The notes: a model not told the origin generated them from the sequence alone. DNA of 64,000 nt from Streptomyces aureoverticillatus (GCF_014649395.1 NZ_BMSY01000005.1:496001-560000), one strand, 5' to 3'. Shown: positions 28,300 to 36,390, counted from the stretch's first letter. Numbers and translations are program-made.

Positions 28300-29151
28300 G
28301 TGGGCGAGATTCGATTCAACCGGCTGGGTTTCGGCGCTGAGTCCGTCGAGTACCAGGAGGCCTGGGACGAGCAGCGCCGGGTGCACGCCGCCCGGTTCGC
28401 GGACGAGGTCCCGGACACCTGCCTGCTCCTCGAGCACCCGCCGGTGTACACGGCGGGCCGCCGGACCGAGGACAGCGAGCGCCCGCTGGACGGCACTCCG
28501 GTCGTGGACGTGGACCGCGGCGGCAAGATCACCTGGCACGGCCCGGGCCAGCTCGTGGGCTACCCGATCCAGAAACTGCCGCGTCCGGTGGACGTCGTAG
28601 CACATGTACGCCGCCTGGAAGAGGCACTTATCCGAACGTGTGCCGAGTTCGGTCTCGAAACCACGCGCGTCGAGGGCCGCAGCGGCGTATGGGTCCTCGG
28701 CGATCCGCTGGAGTCGCGACCGGCGCTCGGGGGCCTCAGCCTCGACTTCGACCCGCGGCTCCAGGACGAGGAGTTCGACCCCCGCCTGAACGGCCCGGAG
28801 TACGCGCCCTCCAACGCCGGCCAGCGCCGCGAGGACCGCAAGGTCGCCGCGATCGGCATCCGCGTCGCCAAGGGCGTGACGATGCACGGCTTCGCGCTGA
28901 ACGTGAACCCGGACAACACCTGGTTCGACCGGATCGTGCCGTGCGGCATCCGCGACGCGGGTGTGACGTCCATCGCGCACGAGCTGGGCCGCGACATCAC
29001 GATCGCCGACGTCCTGCCGGTGGCCGAGCGGCACCTGCGGGACGTACTGGAGAACGCGGAGCTGAAGCCGCGGGAGGTGGAGAAGCCGACGGACCAGGAG
29101 GCGAAGGCCACCGAGGAACCGACGGAGCCCACCGAGCGGGCGCTCGCCTGA
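28300..29151 (+). CDS. lipB: Octanoyl-[acyl-carrier-protein]:protein N-octanoyltransferase
   Basis: Moves octanoate from acyl carrier protein to lipoyl-domain lysines, the first step of lipoate synthesis. 283 aa. RGGKITWHGPGQLVGYP (His80), Lys181 in DRKVAAIGIRV and Cys215 in VPCGI form the catalytic site. Between residues 133 and 178 there is a linker (ending RRED) longer than in enteric LipB, and the C-terminal 35 residues are Glu/Pro/Thr-rich. The GTG start is set by GGGAGG 8 nt upstream. lipA follows 215 bp downstream. Confidence 0.93.
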   Translation: MGEIRFNRLGFGAESVEYQEAWDEQRRVHAARFADEVPDTCLLLEHPPVYTAGRRTEDSERPLDGTPVVDVDRGGKITWHGPGQLVGYPIQKLPRPVDVVAHVRRLEEALIRTCAEFGLETTRVEGRSGVWVLGDPLESRPALGGLSLDFDPRLQDEEFDPRLNGPEYAPSNAGQRREDRKVAAIGIRVAKGVTMHGFALNVNPDNTWFDRIVPCGIRDAGVTSIAHELGRDITIADVLPVAERHLRDVLENAELKPREVEKPTDQEAKATEEPTEPTERALA

Positions 29152-29223
29152 ACCGTCGGGGCCTGCCGGACCGGCCTTGTCGGGGGGGCGCGGGGCTCTC
29201 GGGGCCTGGGCTGGGAATGCGCA

Positions 29224-29274
29224 CCTGGGGCCAGAGGTTGTTGAACCAGCCAGCGCGGAGCGCTGTCCCCCAGG
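29224..29274 (+). terminator. Possible structured region between lipB and lipA
   Basis: CCTGGGG (29224-29230) can pair with CCCCAGG (29268-29274), and inside it CAGCGC (29251-29256) pairs with GCGCTG (29260-29265). It may weaken read-through from lipB into lipA. Confidence 0.35.
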
Positions 29275-29366
29275 GGCGGTGGTCGGGCGACGGGCGGGCG
29301 TAAGCCCAACGACATCACGGGCGTACCCTGGGGTGCGCCGAAGAATCGAAGCTACAGGGAGCCGAT

Positions 29367-30332
29367 GTGTCCGCAGTCGCACCCGACGGACGCAAGATGC
29401 TGCGCCTGGAGGTCCGGAACGCCCAGACCCCCATCGAGCGCAAGCCCGAGTGGATCAAGACCCGGGCGAAAATGGGCCCCGAGTACAACGCCCTGCAGAA
29501 GCTCGTGAAGAGCGAGGGCCTGCACACGGTCTGCCAGGAGGCGGGCTGTCCGAACATCTACGAGTGCTGGGAAGACCGCGAGGCCACGTTCCTCATCGGC
29601 GGCGACCAGTGCACGCGGCGCTGTGACTTCTGCCAGATCGACACCGGCAAGCCGCAGGCCCTCGACCGCGACGAGCCCCGCCGCGTCGGCGAGTCCGTCG
29701 TGAAGATGGACCTGAACTACGCCACCATCACCGGCGTCGCCCGCGACGACCTGGAGGACGGCGGCGCCTGGCTGTACGCGGAGACGGTCCGCCAGATCCA
29801 CGCGATGACCGCCGAGCGCGAGAGCGGCCACACCAAGGTCGAGCTGCTCATCCCCGACTTCAACGCGGAGCCGGACCAGCTGGCCGAGGTCTTCTCCTCC
29901 CGCCCCGAGGTGCTCGCCCACAACGTGGAGACGGTGCCGCGCATCTTCAAGCGCATCCGCCCCGGCTTCCGCTTCGAGCGCTCCCTGAAGGTGATCACCG
30001 AGGCCCGCGAGGCCGGCCTGGTCACCAAGTCGAACCTGATCCTCGGCATGGGCGAGGAGCGCGCGGAGGTCAGCGAGGCGCTGCAGCAGCTGCACGACGC
30101 GGGCTGCGAGCTGATCACGATCACGCAGTACCTGCGCCCGTCGGTGCGCCACCACCCCGTGGAGCGCTGGGTCAAGCCGCAGGAGTTCGTGGAGCTCAAG
30201 GAGGAGGCCGAGGAGATCGGCTTCTCCGGCGTGATGTCGGGCCCGCTGGTCCGGTCCTCGTACCGCGCGGGCCGGCTGTACCAGATGGCGATCGAGCGGC
30301 GCGGGTCGTACGTGGCCTCGCAGGCGGTCTGA
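29367..30332 (+). CDS. lipA: Lipoyl synthase
   Basis: Radical-SAM enzyme that inserts two sulfurs into octanoyl-lipoyl domains. 321 aa, the family length. The auxiliary cluster cysteines are Cys56, Cys61 and Cys67; the radical-SAM CxxxCxxC is Cys82, Cys86 and Cys89; the C-terminal RSSY (296-299) supplies the serine ligand. GTG start with AGGGAG upstream. The last 25 bases including the stop are repeated immediately after the gene (see repeat). Confidence 0.96.
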   Translation: MSAVAPDGRKMLRLEVRNAQTPIERKPEWIKTRAKMGPEYNALQKLVKSEGLHTVCQEAGCPNIYECWEDREATFLIGGDQCTRRCDFCQIDTGKPQALDRDEPRRVGESVVKMDLNYATITGVARDDLEDGGAWLYAETVRQIHAMTAERESGHTKVELLIPDFNAEPDQLAEVFSSRPEVLAHNVETVPRIFKRIRPGFRFERSLKVITEAREAGLVTKSNLILGMGEERAEVSEALQQLHDAGCELITITQYLRPSVRHHPVERWVKPQEFVELKEEAEEIGFSGVMSGPLVRSSYRAGRLYQMAIERRGSYVASQAV

Positions 30333-30359
30333 GGGTACGTGGCCTCGCAGGCGGTCTGA
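30308..30359 (+). repeat. Tandem duplication of the lipA 3' end including the stop codon
   Basis: The 25 bases 30308-30332 (codons for YVASQAV plus the stop) occur again, identical, at 30335-30359; the period is 27 bp. Confidence 0.9.
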
Positions 30360-30456
30360 ACGTCCCGCTCCGCCCGCCGCGCGCACCCGGCGCCGCCCGC
30401 GCCCGGCAGCGTGTGAATCTGCGCACAAGCGACTACCGCCCAGTAGTGGCCGATAC

Positions 30457-30507
30457 GACGCGGCCCATACCTTCCTCGCAGGTGAAGGGGAACGTATGGG
30501 CCGCGTC
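30457..30507 (+). terminator. Hairpin downstream of lipA
   Basis: Perfect 14-bp stem (30457-30470 with 30494-30507), 23-nt loop with an inner CTTC/GAAG pair. It lies in the 343-bp gap 30333-30675, which contains no gene. Confidence 0.6.
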
Positions 30508-30675
30508 AGCGTTTTGGGGCTCCGCGTCAAGGCTTCATCGGCGTTTGACCGGTCGGTCACGCCCTGGTAACACCAATCAGTGACCCTGGAATTACCGCAC
30601 GTACAGCCTTACCCAGAGCCAGGCACCTCTTGTAGCGCTCCCCCGTCCACTTGTCGCTTCTCGGAGGGCATCACC

Positions 30676-30879
30676 ATGCAGGCCGCGCCCGTTCGCGCCA
30701 CCGCCATCCCGTCCGTCACCGACGCGCTGCGCGCCGTCGAGTCGCTGCTCATGAGCAGCGGCCAGCGCACCGCGCGCCGCAACGCCTGGACGTCCGTCCT
30801 CGAGGACCGGCGCCGCGCCAAGGACCGGGTCGAGGCGCAGCGCGTGCTCGAGGAGGCAGGGGCAACCCGCACGTCGTAG
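30676..30879 (+). CDS. Small conserved hypothetical protein (67 aa)
   Basis: 67 aa, starts ATG with GGAGGG about 9 nt upstream. No signal or membrane segment; the sequence is helical and basic (ALRAVESLLMSSGQRTARRNAW, then DRRRAKDRVEAQRVLEEAG). In Streptomyces a gene of this size regularly stands between lipA and the DUF4191 gene. Function unknown. Confidence 0.65.
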   Translation: MQAAPVRATAIPSVTDALRAVESLLMSSGQRTARRNAWTSVLEDRRRAKDRVEAQRVLEEAGATRTS

Positions 30880-30896
30880 TCGGCTCCGGGGCCACG

Positions 30897-30902
30897 TAGA
30901 CT
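30897..30902 (+). promoter_or_regulatory. -10 box TAGACT before the DUF4191 gene
   Basis: Seven nt before the ATG at 30910, with no ribosome binding site; leaderless start inferred. Confidence 0.4.
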
Positions 30903-30909
30903 TCAAGGC

Positions 30910-31617
30910 ATGGCGAGGAAGGAAACCACCGCGGCGGCTTCGGCCGCGGAACCCGGGCGACTCAAGCAGATCGCTCTGACCTACAAGATGACCCGGCGGG
31001 CCGACTCCAAGATCGGTCTCATCATCGCGGCTGTGGGAATCGTCACCTTCGGTGTCTTCCTCGCGATCGGCTTCTGGATCGGTCACCCCATCTATCTCGG
31101 CATTCTCGGCTTCCTCCTCGCCTTCCTGGCGATGGCGATCGTCTTCGGACGCAGGGCCGAGCGCGCCGCCTTCGGTCAGATGGAGGGCCAGCCCGGTGCG
31201 GCGGCGGCGGTGCTCGACAAGATCGGCCGCGGCTGGACGACGACCCCCGCGATCGCGATGAACCGCAGCCAGGACGTGGTGCACCGCACCGTCGGCAAGG
31301 CCGGCATCGTCCTGGTCGCCGAGGGCAACCCGAACCGGCTGAAGCCGCTGCTGGCCGCCGAGAAGAGGAAGATGGCCCGCATCGTCGCGGACGTCCCGGT
31401 GCACGACGTGATCGTCGGCAACGGCGAGGGACAGGTCGAGCTCAAGAAGCTCCGCACCACGCTCCTGAAGCTCCCCCGGGTGCTGCAGGGCCCGCAGGTC
31501 ACGGCGACGAACGACCGCCTGAAGGCGATGGGCGACCTGATGAGCAACATGCCGTTGCCAAAGGGGCCCATGCCTAAGGGAGCTCGGATCCCGCGGGGCG
31601 GCCCGAAGATGCGGTGA
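30910..31617 (+). CDS. DUF4191 membrane protein
   Basis: 235 aa. Two adjacent hydrophobic segments (about residues 35-56 and 60-80: IGLIIAAVGIVTFGVFLAIGFW and YLGILGFLLAFLAMAIVFG) near the N terminus, then a basic cytoplasmic domain with FGRRAERAAFGQMEGQPGAA and VAEGNPNRLKPLLAAEKRK. This is the actinobacterial DUF4191 family, nearly always next to lipA. No function is known; the constant link to lipoate genes hints at a role in lipid or envelope metabolism. Confidence 0.85.
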   Translation: MARKETTAAASAAEPGRLKQIALTYKMTRRADSKIGLIIAAVGIVTFGVFLAIGFWIGHPIYLGILGFLLAFLAMAIVFGRRAERAAFGQMEGQPGAAAAVLDKIGRGWTTTPAIAMNRSQDVVHRTVGKAGIVLVAEGNPNRLKPLLAAEKRKMARIVADVPVHDVIVGNGEGQVELKKLRTTLLKLPRVLQGPQVTATNDRLKAMGDLMSNMPLPKGPMPKGARIPRGGPKMR

Positions 31618-31635
31618 CGCTGCCGCTGTTCCTTC

Positions 31636-31687
31636 TACGTTGATGGGGCGCCCGGAACCACTCGGTTCCGGGCGCCCCATCAACGTA
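31636..31687. terminator. Long perfect hairpin between DUF4191 and RDD genes
   Basis: Two 24-nt arms (31636-31659 and 31664-31687) pair without mismatch around an ACTC loop. It separates two convergent genes and can act in both directions. Confidence 0.85.
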
Positions 31688-31735
31688 TGCAGGACTCGAT
31701 GTATGGACGTATGCAGGACTCGACGTATGCGGGAC
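31683..31735. repeat. Direct repeats ACGTATGCAGGACTCGA next to the hairpin
   Basis: The 17-mer occurs at 31683-31699 and 31707-31723 (24-bp period); a partial third copy (ACGTATGC-GGAC) starts at 31723. Confidence 0.7.
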
Positions 31736-31760
31736 GCGGGCGCGGACTCTAGATCCGGAC

Positions 31761-32228
31761 CTAGATGCGGACCTGGACCGCGCGGGCGAGGCGGTCGTGG
31801 AGGCCGCGGCCGTCGCGGTCCCAGATCAGGGCCGGAATGCCGACGCACAGCAGCGCGCTGCGGACGAGGACGCGGACGAAGCCGAGACGGCCGCCGTCCT
31901 CGCTCACCACGCGCAGGCCGAGCAGGCGCTTGCCGGGGGTGCTGCCGACCGTGCCGACGGTCAGCAGGCTCATCACGAAGAGCAGCCCGAGCGCCCAGTT
32001 GCCCATCGCCTGGGGGTTGCCGCGGGCGAGCAGGCCGTATGCGATGACGAGGCACAGTCCCCAGTCGATGGCGATGGCGCCGATGCGGCGGCCGGGCCGG
32101 GCGATGGAGCCGGGGCCCTCCTCGGGCAGGCCGAGCTGCTCGCCGCGGTATCCGAAGTCGACGCCCGCGTCCTCGGCCGCCGCGCGGGGGCCGGAGAGCC
32201 ACGATCCGATTGCTTGCCTGTTGTCCAC
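31761..32228 (-). CDS. RDD-family membrane protein
   Basis: 155 aa. ARPGRRIGAIAIDWGLCLVIAYG contains the Arg-Asp pattern and first helix of the RDD family; two more hydrophobic segments follow, with STPGKRLLGLRVV between them. The RDD group includes small membrane proteins linked to transport and ion homeostasis; the role here is unknown. The GTG start is preferred because TACCGT lies exactly 6 nt upstream on the minus strand and the conserved sequence begins there. It diverges from glnA. Confidence 0.8.
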   Translation of the reverse strand: MDNRQAIGSWLSGPRAAAEDAGVDFGYRGEQLGLPEEGPGSIARPGRRIGAIAIDWGLCLVIAYGLLARGNPQAMGNWALGLLFVMSLLTVGTVGSTPGKRLLGLRVVSEDGGRLGFVRVLVRSALLCVGIPALIWDRDGRGLHDRLARAVQVRI

Positions 32229-32234
32229 CCGTCC

Positions 32235-32240
32235 ACGGTA
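32235..32240 (-). promoter_or_regulatory. -10 box TACCGT before the RDD gene
   Basis: Six nt before the GTG start on the minus strand; leaderless start inferred. Confidence 0.4.
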
Positions 32241-32369
32241 CTGCGCCCCTTTTCGTACGCGGAGGGGTGGGTCTCCCGTATGCGGAGAGGCGGGGCTCGT
32301 CGTGCGCGGGGAAGTCGGCTCGTCGTACCCGGGAAGCGGGTCTCGCGAAGGCTCCGCCACCCGGGCCGG

Positions 32370-32407
32370 TTAACTTCGGCGAAACAAACGGGTCACGCTT
32401 GAGAAAT
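32370..32407 (+). promoter_or_regulatory. GlnR-type double box upstream of glnA
   Basis: Reads TTAAC-N6-GAAAC-N6-GTCAC-N6-GAAAT, matching the actinobacterial GlnR pattern gTnAC-N6-GaAAC twice with exact 6-bp spacers and 11-bp period. It lies 100-137 bp before the glnA ATG; a TATGGT box (32418-32423) follows 11 bp downstream. Confidence 0.75.
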
Positions 32408-32417
32408 CCCCCGTCCC

Positions 32418-32423
32418 TATGGT
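32418..32423 (+). promoter_or_regulatory. Candidate -10 box TATGGT of glnA
   Basis: Located just downstream of the GlnR box, giving a leader of about 75 nt with AGGAGG before the ATG. Confidence 0.35.
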
Positions 32424-32506
32424 CGGGTCCCAGCGTGTGCCACCGCACTGGCCGCACGACCGAGCTGCAACCCCGCTCCTCCCCGGGCGGGAACAGGAGG
32501 AGCTGG

Positions 32507-33916
32507 ATGTTCCAGAACGCCGACGAAGCCAAGAAGTTCCTCGCGGACGAGGACGTGAAGTTCGTAGACGTCCGCTTCTGCGACCTGCCGGGCGTCATGC
32601 AGCACTTCACGGTCCCGGCGGAGGCGTTCGATCCGGCCGAGCAGCTCATGTTCGACGGCTCCTCCATCCGCGGCTTCCAGGCCATCCACGAGTCGGACAT
32701 GGCGCTCGTGGCGGACCTGTCGACGGCCCGCGTGGACCCGTTCCGCCGCGACAAGACCCTCAACGTCAACTTCTTCATCCACGACCCGGTGACCGGCGAG
32801 CAGTACAGCCGCGACCCGCGCAACGTGGCGAAGAAGGCCGAGGCTTACCTGGCCTCGACGGGCATCGCCGACACCGCGTACTTCGGCCCCGAGGCCGAGT
32901 TCTACGTCTTCGACTCGGTGCGCTTCGAGACCACGGCGAACCGCTCCATCTACGAGATCGACTCCGAGGCGGGCGCCTGGAACACCGGCGCGCTCGAGGA
33001 CAACCGCGGCTACAAGGTCCGCTACAAGGGCGGTTACTTCCCGGCTCCGCCGGTCGACCACTTCGCCGACCTGCGTGCGGAGATCTCCCTGGAGCTGGGC
33101 CGGTCCGGCCTCAAGGTCGAGCGCCAGCACCACGAGGTGGGCACGGCCGGCCAGGCCGAGATCAACTACAAGTTCAACACGCTGCTCGCCGCCGCGGACG
33201 ACCTGATGCTCTTCAAGTACATCGTGAAGAACGTCGCGTGGCGCAACGGCAAGACCGCGACGTTCATGCCGAAGCCGATCTTCGGTGACAACGGCTCGGG
33301 CATGCACGTCCACCAGTCCCTGTGGCAGGGCGGCGACCCGCTCTTCTACGACGAGCAGGGCTACGCGGGCCTTTCGGACACCGCCCGCTACTACATCGGC
33401 GGCATCCTCAAGCACGCCCCCTCGCTGCTTGCCTTCACCAACCCCACGGTGAACTCCTACCACCGCCTGGTCCCCGGTTTCGAGGCCCCGGTCAACCTGG
33501 TCTACTCGCAGCGCAACCGCTCCGCCGCGATGCGCATCCCGATCACGGGCTCCAACCCGAAGGCCAAGCGCGTGGAGTTCCGCGCGCCGGACCCGTCCTC
33601 GAACCCGTACCTCGCCTTCTCGGCCCTCCTCCTCGCGGGCCTCGACGGCGTCAAGAACAAGATCGAGCCGGCCGAGCCGATCGACAAGGACCTCTACGAG
33701 CTGGCCCCCGAGGAGCACGCGGGCGTCCCCCAGGTCCCCACCTCCCTCCCCGCGGTCCTCGACGCCCTCGAGTCGGACAACGAGTACCTCCAGGCGGGCG
33801 GCGTCTTCACGTCCGACCTGATCGAGACGTGGATCGACTACAAGCGCACCAACGAGATCGCCCCGATCCAGCTGCGGCCGCACCCGCACGAGTTCGAGCT
33901 GTACTTCGACATCTAA
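32507..33916 (+). CDS. glnA: Glutamine synthetase type I
   Basis: Makes glutamine from glutamate, ammonia and ATP. 469 aa, the size of the dodecameric bacterial enzyme. MFDGSSIRGF, the metal-site GPEAEFYVFD, the ATP-site KPIFGDNGSGMHVHQS and NRSAAMRIP are present. Tyr397 in DLYEL is the adenylylation site, so this enzyme can be controlled by GlnE. AGGAGG lies upstream of the ATG, and a GlnR double box further up. A long hairpin follows. Confidence 0.97.
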   Translation: MFQNADEAKKFLADEDVKFVDVRFCDLPGVMQHFTVPAEAFDPAEQLMFDGSSIRGFQAIHESDMALVADLSTARVDPFRRDKTLNVNFFIHDPVTGEQYSRDPRNVAKKAEAYLASTGIADTAYFGPEAEFYVFDSVRFETTANRSIYEIDSEAGAWNTGALEDNRGYKVRYKGGYFPAPPVDHFADLRAEISLELGRSGLKVERQHHEVGTAGQAEINYKFNTLLAAADDLMLFKYIVKNVAWRNGKTATFMPKPIFGDNGSGMHVHQSLWQGGDPLFYDEQGYAGLSDTARYYIGGILKHAPSLLAFTNPTVNSYHRLVPGFEAPVNLVYSQRNRSAAMRIPITGSNPKAKRVEFRAPDPSSNPYLAFSALLLAGLDGVKNKIEPAEPIDKDLYELAPEEHAGVPQVPTSLPAVLDALESDNEYLQAGGVFTSDLIETWIDYKRTNEIAPIQLRPHPHEFELYFDI

Positions 33917-33925
33917 GAGGCGGAG

Positions 33926-33951
33926 TCGGATGGCCTGCGAGGGTCATCCGA
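33926..33951 (+). terminator. Short hairpin after glnA
   Basis: TCGGATG (33926-33932) pairs with CATCCGA (33945-33951), 10 nt after the glnA stop; it precedes the stronger hairpin at 33959. Confidence 0.4.
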
Positions 33952-33958
33952 GGATGCA

Positions 33959-34000
33959 ACGAGTGAAGGCCGTCACCTAGGAGTGGCGGCCTTCACTCGT
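33959..34000. terminator. Strong hairpin downstream of glnA
   Basis: 18-bp stem (33959-33976 with 33983-34000) with one G-T pair and a 6-nt loop, between convergent genes. Confidence 0.8.
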
Positions 34001-34051
34001 CGCTCAGGCCGCATGCCGCCACGACGCCCGGCTACTCGGCCCTGGGGCTGA

Positions 34052-34651
34052 TCAGCAGTTCCTCCTCTTCGCCTGACGGCGCAGCACGTAGACGGCGCCG
34101 ACGCCGACCGCGAGGGCTCCGAGGCCGAAGAGTCCCGTGGTCGTGCCGTCTTGAGCCGAGCCGCCGACTCCGGTGTTCACGGGCCCGGTCGGGGATTTGT
34201 GGTCTTCCGCCACTTTGATGGCTCGCTGAGAGGGTGTTTTTTGGCGTTCCGTTACTTTGATGGCTTGTTGGGGAGGTGTGTGGCCCGGTCTGGCGGGCGC
34301 TCCTTTCAGCACGGTGAAGTCGACGGTGAAGTCGGCGCCCGTGTCGCACATGATCGTGACGGTGTTGGTCCCCAGCTGGGCGCTCCCCGCGACGGTGAAG
34401 CGTCCGGTGGGATGCGTGTCACCGGCCCCCTTGGTCAAGGGGAATGTGCCGCGCGCCGCCGTGGTGGAACCGGTGGCGTGGATGGCGTGGTTGCCGCAGG
34501 CGTGAGCGCTGACTTTCGCCTGGGCGTACTGCTGAACCCTGGGCGGATCGACGACGACCTCGTTGGGGAGAGCGAGGGCGGACGCGGGGAGCGAGAGGGC
34601 TGCCGTGGCCATGATGAGCGCCACGGCATGGAAGAAGCGTGGTTCGCGCAC
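34052..34651 (-). CDS. Secreted protein with C-terminal anchor, probable sortase substrate
   Basis: 199 aa. Signal peptide at residues 1-28 (ends ASALALPNE). The body (about 30-115) looks like a beta-rich domain with two cysteines (Cys52, Cys102 region). Two AIKV(T/A)E repeats (about 127-150) lead to a C-terminal sorting region: PVNTG at 157-161, a Gly-rich spacer, a hydrophobic helix (GLFGLGALAVGVGAVYVL) and a basic tail RRQAKRRNC. That order is typical of sortase substrates though the motif is PVNTG, not LPXTG. The GTG start has GGAG 8 nt upstream. A class F sortase gene is divergent, 370 bp away. Confidence 0.75.
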   Translation of the reverse strand: MREPRFFHAVALIMATAALSLPASALALPNEVVVDPPRVQQYAQAKVSAHACGNHAIHATGSTTAARGTFPLTKGAGDTHPTGRFTVAGSAQLGTNTVTIMCDTGADFTVDFTVLKGAPARPGHTPPQQAIKVTERQKTPSQRAIKVAEDHKSPTGPVNTGVGGSAQDGTTTGLFGLGALAVGVGAVYVLRRQAKRRNC

Positions 34652-35021
34652 GTTGAGTCTCCGTTCAGTTCTTTCGGATAGCTGGCCCTCCGCGCGGCGC
34701 ACGAGTCGATGAATCGTGCAGTCGAGCGAAAGAGCTGGGCGTCGATAACCTCCCACTTAGGTGACTTGTCGACTTACGTGTGCGAGTTGATTCATTCGCA
34801 TGCCTCGCCACTGGGCCGGTTGCCGCTCGAAATTCCCTGGTCGGACAGAGTGTTACTTCTTCTGAAGCCGGTAATTGGGCCGAACGAACTACCGTCTAAT
34901 GGCGGTGCGTAGAAAAGAATTTCGCCTTGGCGACACGCCGCCCGTTAACCGTTGGACGGGTCGGTGGGTGTTATCCTCGGCCGCGTTTCGTAGACCCCTT
35001 ATCAGGTGATCACGAGGCCCT
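34652..35021. promoter_or_regulatory. 370-bp divergent promoter region, AT-richer than average
   Basis: No gene is seen. This interval between the anchored protein and the sortase is visibly richer in A and T than the rest of the window and must hold both promoters; I see no clear operator. Confidence 0.35.
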
Positions 35022-35762
35022 ATGCGCCACCCGCGAAATGCACGCCCCGGACGTCCGCCCGCGCAGTCTCGAGACAACCGTCTGCCTTCTGCCCGGTCTC
35101 AGCGCCCGCGGGGGGCCCGGCCGGCCCGACTCACCCTGCGCGGCCGTCGGGTACTCGCCTGCTGTGCGGCCGTGTTCATCATCGTGGGACTCGTCCTGAC
35201 CACACGCGGCCTCTTCGGGGAGGAAGGCCCTCCGCAGCCGCCGCGGTCCCAGGCGCCAAGCCTGGCCGGCAAGAAGGCCGGCGGGCCGCCTGCCGCCCGC
35301 CCTCTCCTTCCCTCGGAGCCTGTAGGACTCCGGATCCCCGCAATCCGTGTTTCCGCCCCCGTTGTGGACGTGGGGCTGCGGGGCGACGGCCAGATCCAGG
35401 AACCACCGCCCGAAAAACGCAACCTGACGGCCTGGTACCGGGATTCGGCGTCACCTGGCGTCAAGGGCACTGCCGTCATTGTCGGTCACGTCGATCACAG
35501 CAGCGGGCCGGCGGTCTTTTACGGCCTCGGCGCGCTCCGCGCAGGGCACTCCATCGAGATCCGACGGCGTGACGGAAAAACAGCCGCGTTCCGCGTGTAT
35601 GGAGTGAAAGCGCACTCCAAGCGGGCCTTTCCGGTACGTGAGGTCTACGGTGACAGGGGTCGCCCGGAACTGCGCCTCATTACCTGCGGCGGAACCTATT
35701 CAAAGACCGCCGGGTACTCCGGGAACGTGGTGGCATATGCCTATCTGGTGGGAACTCGCTGA
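35022..35762 (+). CDS. Class F sortase
   Basis: 246 aa. A basic cytoplasmic N terminus (1-45), one membrane helix (about 47-63, CCAAVFIIVGLVLTT), a Pro-rich stalk and the sortase barrel (100-246). His156 in VGHVD and Cys222 in LITCGG are the catalytic pair. Only Ser and Gly residues stand where many sortases show the third catalytic Arg after the Cys (YSGNVV). It is likely to anchor the divergent 34052-34651 product, or another surface protein, to the cell wall. Confidence 0.88.
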   Translation: MRHPRNARPGRPPAQSRDNRLPSARSQRPRGARPARLTLRGRRVLACCAAVFIIVGLVLTTRGLFGEEGPPQPPRSQAPSLAGKKAGGPPAARPLLPSEPVGLRIPAIRVSAPVVDVGLRGDGQIQEPPPEKRNLTAWYRDSASPGVKGTAVIVGHVDHSSGPAVFYGLGALRAGHSIEIRRRDGKTAAFRVYGVKAHSKRAFPVREVYGDRGRPELRLITCGGTYSKTAGYSGNVVAYAYLVGTR

Positions 35763-35800
35763 GACCGCAATACACGCTCCGGGCCGAGCAGTTGACGGCG

Positions 35801-35868
35801 ACGGCCCGGGTGCGGAGGTCTCCCCCACACCCGGGCCGTAGGTGGGGCCGCCCGCCGGTGGCCCCGCC
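35801..35868. terminator. Two consecutive hairpins between sortase and secreted protein genes
   Basis: First stem: 12 bp (35801-35812 with 35828-35839). Second: GGTGGGGCC (35841-35849) with GGCCCCGCC (35860-35868) allowing one G-T. They separate convergent genes. Confidence 0.65.
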
Positions 35869-35888
35869 TTCTCAGTGGCGGTCGGTCT

Positions 35889-36179
35889 TCAGCACGTGCG
35901 GCCGACGTAGTGGGCGCCCTGGATCTTCTCGTCCGAGCCCAGCCAGGTCCTGCCGGGGCCGACGCAGCGCTCGTAGTCGGGGCCCCAGGCGACCCTGACC
36001 TTGATGACGACGCGGGAGCCGTCCGACGTGCAGTGGTTGTAGTAGGCGTCGGAGCTGGTCTCGTAGAAGCCGCACGGGGCCGCGGCCGCGGGAGTCGCGG
36101 TGACGGTCGCGGCGCCCAGGGACGTGAGGGCGAGGGCGGTGGAGGCGAGGGCGGCGGTCAGCAGGCGGCGAAAGGGCAC
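35889..36179 (-). CDS. Small secreted cysteine-containing protein (DUF6355-like)
   Basis: 96 aa. Signal peptide at 1-34 (ends TPAAAAP), leaving a mature protein of about 60 aa with four cysteines (CGFYE, NHC, RCVGPG and the terminal C), so two disulfides are possible. The pattern PCGFYET...AYYNHC...CVGPG resembles the DUF6355 family, annotated in some databases as natural-product-linked but without shown function. GTG start with AAGGAG upstream. No biosynthetic genes are adjacent. Confidence 0.65.
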   Translation of the reverse strand: MPFRRLLTAALASTALALTSLGAATVTATPAAAAPCGFYETSSDAYYNHCTSDGSRVVIKVRVAWGPDYERCVGPGRTWLGSDEKIQGAHYVGRTC

Positions 36180-36390
36180 GGCTGGCTCCTTGGTCAGGGG
36201 ACTGGTTCGGCCCGGAGCAGTTCGCGGCGCCGGACGGGATCGGCCTGAGAATCGCAGCCCCGCGTCCCGCCCCGGGGTCGAACGCCGGGCCTTTCACCTG
36301 GAGGAACGATCAACCGTACGCCGATCGGATGGATCTCCTCCGTTTTCCTCCCGGGAGTCGTGCCGGTGTCCTCCGTGCCCAGGCGCCCGC

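Noticed and set aside
29315..29557. Small frames around the lipA start on either strand
   Set aside because: They overlap the clear lipA coding sequence and show no codon-bias or motif support.
35889..36179. Possible natural-product cluster around the DUF6355-like gene
   Set aside because: The neighbours are a sortase pair and a B12 importer; there are no synthase, carrier or tailoring genes.
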